In this document: piece by piece, positions 1 through 5,626 of the stretch
Layout of the letters: every line of letters begins with the position of its first letter
How positions within the stretch are numbered: position 1 is the first letter of the stretch
NCBI GenBank assembly: GCA_017383665.1
Contig: JAFNWA010000097.1
Span: 1-5,924, forward strand
Length of the DNA stretch: 5,924 nucleotides
Source of the DNA: Bacteroidaceae bacterium
GTDB lineage: Bacteria > Bacteroidota > Bacteroidia > Bacteroidales > Bacteroidaceae
Direction of reading: 5' to 3'
The notes under the pieces: model-generated
What the model was told of the DNA's origin: nothing
Seen by the model: the letters and a program-made list of their open reading frames with translations, nothing else
The model's database searches: none
Program-made: the position numbers and the translations under genes

Positions 1-102
1 GATTCATGGGAAAATGTCGGAACAAAAGAAATTAATGGAGTAATTTACTACATATATAAATCACCTAATATGAGTAAAGGTTTTCAAATAGATATATTCT
101 AA
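1..102 (+). CDS. 3' end of an unrecognised protein (partial)
   Basis: The window opens inside a reading frame that runs in frame 1 without a stop to TAA at 100-102, giving the last 33 residues of a protein. The tail reads DSWENVGTKEINGVIYYIYK and ends SKGFQIDIF. It is rich in aromatic and beta-prone residues, as in an extracellular or structural beta domain, but I do not recognise the family. It lies 21 bases before the next small ORF on the same strand, so the two may be cotranscribed. The DNA is very AT-rich, like the next ORF and unlike everything after 430. The start lies outside the window. Confidence 0.5.
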   Translation, partial: DSWENVGTKEINGVIYYIYKSPNMSKGFQIDIF

Positions 103-123
103 TAAAAAAAAATTAATTTAATA

Positions 124-354
124 ATGGCAAATTTTGTACAAGATGGCATAAACTTTACAATCTCAAACAATTTACAATCGGGTGAAAAATTGCATAATGT
201 TAAAGGTAAATTGCAATCATTTTATTATTCATTTGGCGATTATGAAGGAAATGATGCATCCAAACTCATCAATGCAGTTGAAATCGACTGGAATAACGCA
301 GATTTAGGAAATAGTTATCAGATAAATACTACAGGAGAAAAAAATGCCATATAA
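124..354 (+). CDS. small hypothetical protein, 76 aa
   Basis: ATG at 124 opens a 76-codon frame closing with TAA at 352-354. The product is polar and lacks a signal peptide, membrane segment or cysteine. It has an NLQSGEKLHNVKGKLQSFYY stretch in the first half and AVEIDWNNADLG...INTTGE near the end. I do not recognise the family. Composition matches the partial gene just upstream (AT-rich) and differs from the secreted-protein gene downstream. The frame ends just after a run of seven A (338-344), and its last residues (KNAI) look unlike the preceding text, so a frameshift or truncation at the A run is possible. Coding character is plausible but not proven. Confidence 0.45.
   Translation: MANFVQDGINFTISNNLQSGEKLHNVKGKLQSFYYSFGDYEGNDASKLINAVEIDWNNADLGNSYQINTTGEKNAI
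333..337 (+). promoter_or_regulatory. Shine-Dalgarno-like AGGAG before ATG 344
   Basis: AGGAG sits six bases before an in-frame ATG at 344, which would extend the secreted-protein gene by 28 residues. Bacteroidota genes often lack such sites, so it competes with the signal-peptide argument for starting at 428. It also lies inside the preceding small ORF, where its GGAGAA codons are read as Gly-Glu, so it may be coincidental. Confidence 0.3.
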
Positions 355-427
355 ATTCCGCCAAGAGTTTGCGAGTAATCAAAAAATCGCAAATAACTGG
401 CGCAGTAAAAATAAAAGAACAAATAAT

Positions 428-1432
428 ATGAAACAAAGAATACAAAGTACACTATTCGCACTGTTAGCCACAGTGTGCCTCGCGTACGCGCAGCAGCTGA
501 GCGTGGAGCCCGTGTGCCTTACAACCGGAGCCGAGGGCGAGATAGTCGTTTCAGTCTCCGATGCAAAAGCAATGAGCGCAATGCAATTCTGCATAACACT
601 GCCCGACGGCTTTGAGTTGAAAGGTAACAGCAACGACAATTATGGAATAACACCCGGCGTGGCAGTCAAAAACCGCCACACACTAAGCGTACAACCACTC
701 GATGAACAAAACAAGACACTGCTTGTTGTGCTCTACAGCATGCACTTCAACCCGTTTGGTAATGGTGAACTGCTACATATCCCAGTTGTAGCCACAGGCG
801 AGGGTGGCAAATCGTCGAGCACATTGTACAATATAAGAATGGCCGATAAAGATGCAAAAAGCTACGAATATGAGCGCGTGGAATATACAGCCGAGGTAAA
901 ATTCCCGGAACTCAAGGCAGAGCCAGTAAGCATAGAGCCCGGAGCAAAAGGCAATGTCGCAGTGAATATATCAAACGCCGCAGCAATGACAGCACTTCAA
1001 TTCTGCCTGTCGTTGTCAAGCGGAGCAACCCTTGACAGCGAAGGAATAGCCCTTGCCGCAGCAGCAAACAATCATATATTGAATGTTCAGCCCCTTGCAA
1101 GTGGCGACTATCTTGTAGTGCTTTATAACTTGTATAAAGCGACATTCCGTGATGGCACTTTGCTTACAATTCCTGTTGTAGCAGGCGAGGATGGCGGAAC
1201 AATAACCGGTAGCCTCTACAATGTACGCATGTCAACGGTTGATGCCGTGAGCTACAAATGCAAGGAAGTTTCGCTTGATGTGACAGTGAATACCCCTGTT
1301 ACAGGAATAGAGGATGTGCTTGACGAGGTGAGTGACGATGTGAAAGGTATTTACGATTTACAGGGCAAGAAAGTTGCAAACCCAACAAAAGGAATCTATA
1401 TTGTTGACGGCAAGAAAGTGCTGGTTAAGTGA
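428..1432 (+). CDS. secreted protein with two cohesin-like beta domains and a C-terminal sorting-type tail
   Basis: This is a 334-residue protein if started at ATG 428. I chose that start because it is followed at once by a classic signal peptide (MKQRIQSTLFALLATVCLAYA, predicted cut after A21). An upstream ATG at 344 with an AGGAG would add 28 polar residues before the signal and is less likely. Two similar beta domains follow, about residues 24-158 and 165-288. They share paired motifs: MSAMQFCITLPDGFEL / MTALQFCLSLSSGATL, LLVVLY / YLVVLY, LLHIPVVATGEGG / LLTIPVVAGEDGG and LYNIRM / LYNVRM. The pattern resembles cohesin or Ig-like folds, which is an inference. The tail, about 300-334 (GIYDLQGKKV then KGIYIVDGKKVLVK), resembles Bacteroidales type IX secretion or surface-sorting tails. 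Role unknown; likely surface or exported. Confidence 0.85.
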   Translation: MKQRIQSTLFALLATVCLAYAQQLSVEPVCLTTGAEGEIVVSVSDAKAMSAMQFCITLPDGFELKGNSNDNYGITPGVAVKNRHTLSVQPLDEQNKTLLVVLYSMHFNPFGNGELLHIPVVATGEGGKSSSTLYNIRMADKDAKSYEYERVEYTAEVKFPELKAEPVSIEPGAKGNVAVNISNAAAMTALQFCLSLSSGATLDSEGIALAAAANNHILNVQPLASGDYLVVLYNLYKATFRDGTLLTIPVVAGEDGGTITGSLYNVRMSTVDAVSYKCKEVSLDVTVNTPVTGIEDVLDEVSDDVKGIYDLQGKKVANPTKGIYIVDGKKVLVK

Positions 1433-1592
1433 GAGCGATGATTGACAAGCTTGCTTGATTAAGCATAGCCGAACGCAAAGCAGTTGCGCGAAGCGAAAGT
1501 GCTGATTAAGTGAGAGCGATGATTGACAAACTTGCTTGATTAAGCATAGCCGAACGCAAAGCAGTTGCGCGAAGCAAAAGTGCTGATTAAGT
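1415..1592 (+). repeat. 81-bp tandem repeat, two full copies plus a 16-bp third
   Basis: Copy 1 is 1415-1495, copy 2 is 1496-1576, and a partial third copy is 1577-1592. Copies 1 and 2 differ at three of 81 positions (1424/1505, 1449/1530, 1495/1576), each G in copy 1 and A in copy 2. Copy 1 begins in the last codons of the secreted-protein gene and includes its TGA, so the duplication reproduces the gene's 3' end (Lys-Val-Leu-Val/Ile-Lys-stop). Each unit carries a perfect hairpin, CGCAA / TTGCG with a 5-base loop (1474-1488 and 1555-1569). The period is a multiple of three, but every copy carries stops, so the repeats are not translated as part of the gene. Confidence 0.9.
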
Positions 1593-1611
1593 AAAATAGA
1601 ATTTTAATAGG

Positions 1612-1655
1612 CATTATTCCCTGCGCTTTACAACAGCGTGGGGAATATTGTTTTT
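1612..1655 (+). terminator. rho-independent terminator after the secreted-protein gene
   Basis: A 12-bp stem pairs 1616-1627 with 1635-1646 (ATTCCCTGCGCT against AGCGTGGGGAAT, with two G-U pairs). The loop has seven bases, TTACAAC. One further T-A pair and a partly paired extension reach back to about 1612, and a T run follows at 1651-1655. This is a strong intrinsic terminator for the + strand transcript of the secreted-protein gene, and it separates that unit from the nqr operon. Confidence 0.85.
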
Positions 1656-2033
1656 AACAGGTGTGGGAGTGAAAGGATTACACGCAGTGATGTCATTCCG
1701 AAAGAACGTTAGTGACTGAGAAATCTAAAAAGGAGCTCCCTCGCCACCTTGCTCTGTCGGGATTACATTGGCTCACTTGCAAAAGTTGGGGAAAATTTAG
1801 GATTACCTCTCAATTGTATTGTATTCTACAGCAGTCTTCAACCTTAATCGTCCATTAGCATTTCTCGTGTATTGCATTACGGTGCATTTTAGGCAGCCAT
1901 CACAGTTAACCCCTGTGGTATCAGCAGGCGTCAGCCTGTCAAGCGTACCTTTTAGGCCTTCAGGGCATTGTAGACCTTTTTGTGCCTTAAAAACGTCTAA
2001 CAAACTGAAAAATATTAAAATAAATTAAAATAA
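1656..2033. other. intergenic stretch without a convincing gene
   Basis: About 380 bases separate the terminator from the nqr promoter region. They hold a degenerate palindromic element at 1691-1767. Between 1803 and 2003 is a region open on both strands, containing two small hairpins: CACAG/CTGTG at 1901-1917 and CAGGC/GCCTG at 1925-1938. The minus-strand frame (2003 to 1803) would need a TTG start and would encode 66 residues with a C-x2-C-x2-C cluster. The plus-strand frame (1819-2028) would encode 69 residues. Neither has a ribosome site or a family I recognise. I see no tRNA or known riboswitch. Confidence 0.6.
1691..1767. repeat. degenerate palindromic intergenic element (REP/MITE-like)
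   Basis: The left arm TGTCATTCCGA (1691-1701) and right arm TCGGGATTACA (1757-1767) are inverted repeats matching at 9 of 11 positions. They enclose 55 bases that include GGAGCTCC (1732-1739) and a GTGACTGAGAAATCT stretch (1712-1726). From memory, intergenic elements beginning TGTCATTCCG and containing GACTGAGGAATCT are dispersed in many Bacteroidota genomes, and this looks like a worn copy. That identification is recalled, not searched. No coding frame or target-site duplication is evident. Confidence 0.5.
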
Positions 2034-2068
2034 CTTGTTAGAAATACAGAAAATTTTCTCTAAATTTG
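2034..2068 (+). promoter_or_regulatory. probable nqr operon promoter (Bacteroidota type)
   Basis: TAAATTTG at 2061-2068 matches the Bacteroidota -7 consensus TAnnTTTG exactly. A weak -33 candidate, CTTG, lies at 2034-2037, 23 bases upstream, slightly longer than the usual 19-21. Transcription would begin near 2073-2077 and leave a leader of roughly 25-30 bases before nqrA. The surrounding DNA is strongly AT-rich. It also holds a perfect 12-bp palindrome, AGAAAATTTTCT at 2048-2059, between the two boxes, which could be an operator. Confidence 0.5.
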
Positions 2069-2101
2069 TGTCGGATTATGTACTAATGTAACTCAAATTA
2101 T

Positions 2102-3451
2102 ATGCACAAAGTCGTAAAAATTTCTAAGGGGTTGAATATCAATCTTAAAGGTGCTCCTGTTAAAGAAATGACATCGGTTGAGACACCAAAGTTCTATGCT
2201 TTGATGCCGGCTGATTTTACACGCGTTACTCCAAAGGTTGTTGTAAAGCCCGAGGACGCTGTGAAGGCAGGTGATCCTTTGTTCGTCGATAAGAACATCC
2301 CTGAATTGCAATTTGTTTCGCCTGTGAGCGGAAAAGTTGTTGCGGTTAACCGCGGTGAGAGAAGACGCGTACTTAGCGTAGTAGTTGAATCGGATGGCAA
2401 GTTCGAGTCTGTAGAGTGCAAGGCGAAGGATGTACTTTCGCTCTCTGCCGACGAGATTAAGGCAGACCTTCTCAAGGCCGGCCTGTTCGCATTCATGCGT
2501 CAGAGACCCTACGATGTTATCGCCGACCCCAAGGATGCACCTCGTGCCATCTATGTGTCTGCTTTCGATTCAAAGCCACTTGCTGTGAGTTTCGAGGTAG
2601 CTCTCAAAGGTAATGAGGATGATTTCCAGACAGGTCTCGATGCCCTTTCACGCATAGCTCCTGTTCACCTTGGTATCTGCGCTTGTCAGAAGGCTACAGC
2701 ACTTACAGTTGCCAAGAATGTGAAGACCACAATCTTCAAAGGCCCACACCCCGCAGGCAATGTTGGCGTGCAGATTAACAAGACTGCTCCTGTGAACAAG
2801 GGTGAGATTGTATGGACAATCGGTGCCGAGGAGGTTATCTTTATCGGTCGCTTCTTCAACAAGGGCAAGCTCGATTTCACTCGCACCATTGCACTTGCCG
2901 GTAGTGAGGTGAAGAATCCTTCATACAGCAAGGTTGTTCTTGGCGCGCAGTTGACAAATATCCTTGCAGGTCGTCTCGAGAACAAGTACGAGAACCGCAT
3001 CATCGACGGTAATGTTCTCACTGGCAAGAAGACTACAGCCGACGGCTTCCTTGGCGCATTCTCAACCCAGGTAACAGTTATCCCCGAGATTATGGGTGGT
3101 GACGAAATGCTTGGTTGGGCTATGCCACGCTTTGGTATGTACAGTACAAGCCGCAGCTATTTCAGCTGGCTGTTCCCCAGCCGCAAGTATGCTATCGATG
3201 CCCGCATCAAGGGAGGCGAGCGTCATATGATCATGTCGTACGAGTACGACAAGGTGTTCCCAATGGACATCTACCCCGAGTACTTGCTCAAGGCAATTAT
3301 AACCGGTAACATTGACAAGATGGAGCAACTCGGTATCTATGAGGTGGCTCCCGAGGATTTCGCACTGTGCGAGTTCGTTGACTCTTCAAAGCTGGAGTTG
3401 CAGCGTATCGTTCGCGAAGGCCTTGACAAGTTGCGTGCCGAGATGTGCTAA
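2102..3451 (+). CDS. nqrA: Na+-translocating NADH:quinone reductase subunit A
   Basis: This 449-residue protein has the full length usual for NqrA, the cytoplasm-facing subunit of the Na+-NQR complex implicated in quinone binding. Family features are the N-terminal KISKGLNINLKG (residues 6-17), a barrel-sandwich-like segment around FVSPVSGKVVAVNRGERR (71-88), and KGPHPAGNVGVQI (213-225). Further along are a TIGAEEVIFIGRFF segment (239-252), MGGDEMLGWAMPRFGMYS (331-348) and YPEYLLKAIITGNIDKMEQLGIYE (391-414). There are no membrane helices, as expected. ATG 2102 is the only sensible start and no Shine-Dalgarno is visible. It is the first gene of the operon and lies 68 bases before nqrB. Confidence 0.97.
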   Translation: MHKVVKISKGLNINLKGAPVKEMTSVETPKFYALMPADFTRVTPKVVVKPEDAVKAGDPLFVDKNIPELQFVSPVSGKVVAVNRGERRRVLSVVVESDGKFESVECKAKDVLSLSADEIKADLLKAGLFAFMRQRPYDVIADPKDAPRAIYVSAFDSKPLAVSFEVALKGNEDDFQTGLDALSRIAPVHLGICACQKATALTVAKNVKTTIFKGPHPAGNVGVQINKTAPVNKGEIVWTIGAEEVIFIGRFFNKGKLDFTRTIALAGSEVKNPSYSKVVLGAQLTNILAGRLENKYENRIIDGNVLTGKKTTADGFLGAFSTQVTVIPEIMGGDEMLGWAMPRFGMYSTSRSYFSWLFPSRKYAIDARIKGGERHMIMSYEYDKVFPMDIYPEYLLKAIITGNIDKMEQLGIYEVAPEDFALCEFVDSSKLELQRIVREGLDKLRAEMC

Positions 3452-3459
3452 TTGATCGA

Positions 3460-3496
3460 GGTCGCCGGTGTCAATGACATCAAGCGGCCGGGTTTT
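3460..3496 (+). promoter_or_regulatory. stem-loop between nqrA and nqrB
   Basis: GGTCGC (3460-3465) pairs with GCGGCC (3484-3489), including one G-U pair. Inside it GGTGT (3467-3471) pairs with ACATC (3477-3481) across the loop CAATG, with a small internal loop between the two stems. TTTT follows at 3493-3496 after GGG. The structure could be a weak or partial terminator or an mRNA-processing or stability element that sets the nqrA to nqrB ratio. The U run is too short for confident termination. Confidence 0.45.
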
Positions 3497-3519
3497 AATG
3501 CAAAATAAAAAACAGTCAT

Positions 3520-4763
3520 ATGAAATTTTTGAGAAATTATTTGAATAAGATTAAACCAAAGTTCGAGGAGGGTGGCAAACTTCACGCATTCCGTTCTTTG
3601 TTCGATGGTTTTGAGACATTCCTGTTCGTGCCAAACGACACTTCAAAGAGTGGTGTGAACATACATGACGCAATAGACAGCAAGCGTATCATGTCGCTCG
3701 TTGTAATCGCGCTCATACCATCACTTCTCTTGGGTATGTACAACATCGGTTTGCAGAATGCCATTGCTGCAGGCACTTTGGCTACAACAGGTTGGTTCGA
3801 CATGTTCCTCTATGGTCTTGTCGTTACTTTGCCCAAGATTGTCGTTGCCTATGCAGTAGGCTTGGAATTGAGTTCACCGTTGCCCAGTGGAAGAAAGAGG
3901 AGATTCACGAGGGATTCCTTGTATCCGGTATCCTCATCCCTATGATTGTGCCTGTGGGCTGCCCATTGTGGGTTCTTGCTCTTGCGACAGCCTTTGCAGT
4001 AATCTTTGCAAAGGAGGTATTCGGTGGTACAGGTATGAACATTGTTAATGTGGCACTCATTGCCCGTGCGTTCATCTTCTTCGCCTATCCTCAGGTTATC
4101 TCTGGTGATGGTGTTTGGGTTGCTACTGAGCAGATTTGCGGTTTGGGCGCGAATGTTGCAAATGTTGACGGTTATACATGTGCAACAGCACTCCAGCAGA
4201 TTGCTGACACAAAGGCCGCTGCTGGCACAACACTCGCGGCAACACTTTCCGACGGAGCTGTTATCTCTGGTGCTGGCTCAGCAACACTTTCAGTCAGTGA
4301 TATGCTCTTCGGTTTCATGCCCGGTTCAATCGGTGAAACAAGCGTTGTGGCAATTGCTCTTGGTGCCGCATTGCTCCTTTTTACAGGCGTAGCAAGCTGG
4401 AAGACAATGCTCAGCGTCTTTGTCGGTGGTATCGCAATGTCACTTCTGTTCCAGCATACAATGCCTGAAAACCCAGTGGCTCAGATTCCATTCTGGCAGC
4501 ACATCATCCTTGGCGGTTTCTGCTTTGGTGCAGTGTTTATGGCAACCGACCCTGTTACATCGGCTCGTACCGAGAAAGGTAAATACATCTACGGTTTCGG
4601 TATCGGTGCAATGGCAATACTCATCCGTGTCATGAACCCCGGTTACCCCGAAGGTATGATGCTCGCGATATTGCTGATGAATGTGGTTGCTCCATTTATT
4701 GATTATTGCGTGGTGCAGTCAAATGCGAATGCCCGTGCTAAACGTGTAACCAAAAAGAACTGA
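3520..4763 (+). CDS. nqrB: Na+-NQR subunit B, interrupted by a one-base frameshift
   Basis: NqrB is the large membrane subunit that carries covalent FMN and takes part in Na+ and quinone handling. The frame from ATG 3520 gives correct NqrB sequence through VVAYAVGL (residue 115), then turns to nonsense and stops at 3945. The correct sequence resumes one frame over with GIEFTVAQWKK and runs to TGA 4761-4763. Joined, the protein is 414 residues, a normal length. Landmarks in joined numbering are FGGTGMNIVNVAL (168-180), flavin-site region DGYTCATAL (217-225, T223), PGSIGETS (268-275), ATDPVTSA (342-349), YPEGMM (376-381) and several hydrophobic helices. An open frame from ATG 3792 covers the second part but is not a native start. 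The break is either a sequencing/assembly error or a true inactivating mutation; error seems likelier because the neighbours are intact. Confidence 0.93.
3862..3870 (+). other. frameshift site in nqrB (one G apparently missing)
   Basis: The bases read TTGGAATTG. Restoring one G (TTGGGAATTG) gives Leu-Gly-Ile-Glu and reconnects the two halves of NqrB exactly. No X-XXY-YYZ slippery heptamer is present, so programmed frameshifting is unlikely. A loss within a GGG run is a common mutation and a common sequencing error. Confidence 0.85.
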
Positions 4764-4769
4764 TAGATT

Positions 4770-5606
4770 ATGGCAGCAAAGAAATATGTATGCAAGGTGT
4801 GTGGATACACACACGAAGGCAACGAGGCTCCATCAGTGTGTCCTCTATGCAAAGCCGGTGCTTCGGAGTTCGAGGCTGTGAACGAGGCAAAGAAAAAAGG
4901 TTTCAACACCAATAGTGACCTTTATGCCATCATCTATTCGGCTGTAGTAGTTGTTATAGTTGCATTCCTTTTGGCAGGTGTCTCTTCGGCACTGAAGCCA
5001 ATGCAGGATGCAAATATAGAGCTCGACAAGAAAAAGCAGATTCTTGCTTCACTCAATATAAAGAATGTTGCAGATGCAGATGCTGAATACAGTAAGTATA
5101 TAAAGCACGACTATATCGTTAAGTCAACAGGTGAGCGAGTTGATACAATTGGCGGTTTCAAAGTTGAGAATGACGATATTGACAGCAATAATCTCCCACT
5201 TTACATTGCCCAGGTAGATGGTAAGACAAAGTACATCATCCCAATGACCGGTAATGGTTTGTGGGGCGGTATCTGGGGTTATGTTGCACTCAACGATGAC
5301 TGCAACACAATCTATGGTGTCTATTTCTCACACGCAAGTGAGACACCCGGTCTTGGTGCCGAGATTGCAAGTGATAAGTTCCAGGGCCGTTTCAGTGGCA
5401 AGGACAAGGAAGGCAATGATATCGTGAAGAAAGTTTACGATGCAGCCGGCAATGTTGCTCTTGAAGTAAAGAAGGGTAAGGGTGATGCCGATCATCACAT
5501 TGATGCCATTTCTGGTGCAACACTCACCTGTAATGGTCTTGATGAGATGTTGAAGACAAAGCTTGCACCTTATTATAATTACTTGAATAAAGTAAAAGCA
5601 AATTAA
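4770..5606 (+). CDS. nqrC: Na+-NQR subunit C with an N-terminal rubredoxin-like domain
   Basis: NqrC normally has one N-terminal membrane helix and a periplasmic domain with FMN bound covalently to Thr. Here the 278-residue protein shows that core: helix about 52-71 (YAIIYSAVVVVIVAFLLAGV), NGLWGGIWGYVAL (162-174), ETPGLGAEI (191-199) and flavin motif SGATLT (248-253, attachment predicted at T251). Ahead of it are about 44 extra residues with C8-x2-C11-G-Y...C24-P-x-C27 and a trailing SEFEAV. This matches the short rubredoxin-like domain found in rubrerythrins, which binds one iron. KKK at 41-43 before the helix suggests the domain lies in the cytoplasm. ATG 4770 begins six bases after the nqrB stop, and its frame is open throughout. 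No Shine-Dalgarno is visible. A GTG at 4878 could initiate a conventional 242-residue form. Confidence 0.95.
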   Translation: MAAKKYVCKVCGYTHEGNEAPSVCPLCKAGASEFEAVNEAKKKGFNTNSDLYAIIYSAVVVVIVAFLLAGVSSALKPMQDANIELDKKKQILASLNIKNVADADAEYSKYIKHDYIVKSTGERVDTIGGFKVENDDIDSNNLPLYIAQVDGKTKYIIPMTGNGLWGGIWGYVALNDDCNTIYGVYFSHASETPGLGAEIASDKFQGRFSGKDKEGNDIVKKVYDAAGNVALEVKKGKGDADHHIDAISGATLTCNGLDEMLKTKLAPYYNYLNKVKAN

Positions 5607-5613
5607 AAAGAAA

Positions 5614-5619
5614 AGGAGG
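5614..5619 (+). promoter_or_regulatory. strong Shine-Dalgarno before nqrD
   Basis: AGGAGG lies seven bases before ATG 5627 in the 20-base nqrC-nqrD gap. It fixes the nqrD start. It stands out because nqrA, nqrB and nqrC have no comparable site, as is common in Bacteroidota. Confidence 0.7.
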
Positions 5620-5626
5620 AATAATT

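Noticed and set aside
228..235. TTCATTTG as a -7 promoter box
   Set aside because: One mismatch to TAnnTTTG, and no -33 element at suitable spacing; it lies inside a small ORF.
368..401. Promoter for the secreted-protein gene (TTTG at 368-371, TAACTGGC at 394-401)
   Set aside because: The -7 box matches TAnnTTTG at too few positions and the spacing is 22; not distinguishable from chance.
1415..1592. CRISPR array
   Set aside because: Only two complete 81-bp units, directly abutting with no unique spacers, and overlapping a gene end; an ordinary tandem duplication.
2093..2496. Minus-strand ORFs overlapping nqrA (also 2686-3027 and 3062-3328)
   Set aside because: They are shadows of a strongly supported nqrA frame, with no family resemblance and no start signals.
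3862..3870. Programmed -1 frameshift in nqrB
   Set aside because: No slippery heptamer is present, and NqrB is not known to use frameshifting; a lost G in a GGG run explains it more simply.
4042..4635. Additional + strand ORFs inside nqrB (4042-4392, 4420-4635)
   Set aside because: Out-of-frame readings of conserved NqrB coding sequence.
3792..4763. Independent 323-aa gene starting at ATG 3792
   Set aside because: Its first 24 residues are an out-of-frame reading of nqrB; the rest is the C-terminal part of NqrB after the frameshift, so it is one broken gene.
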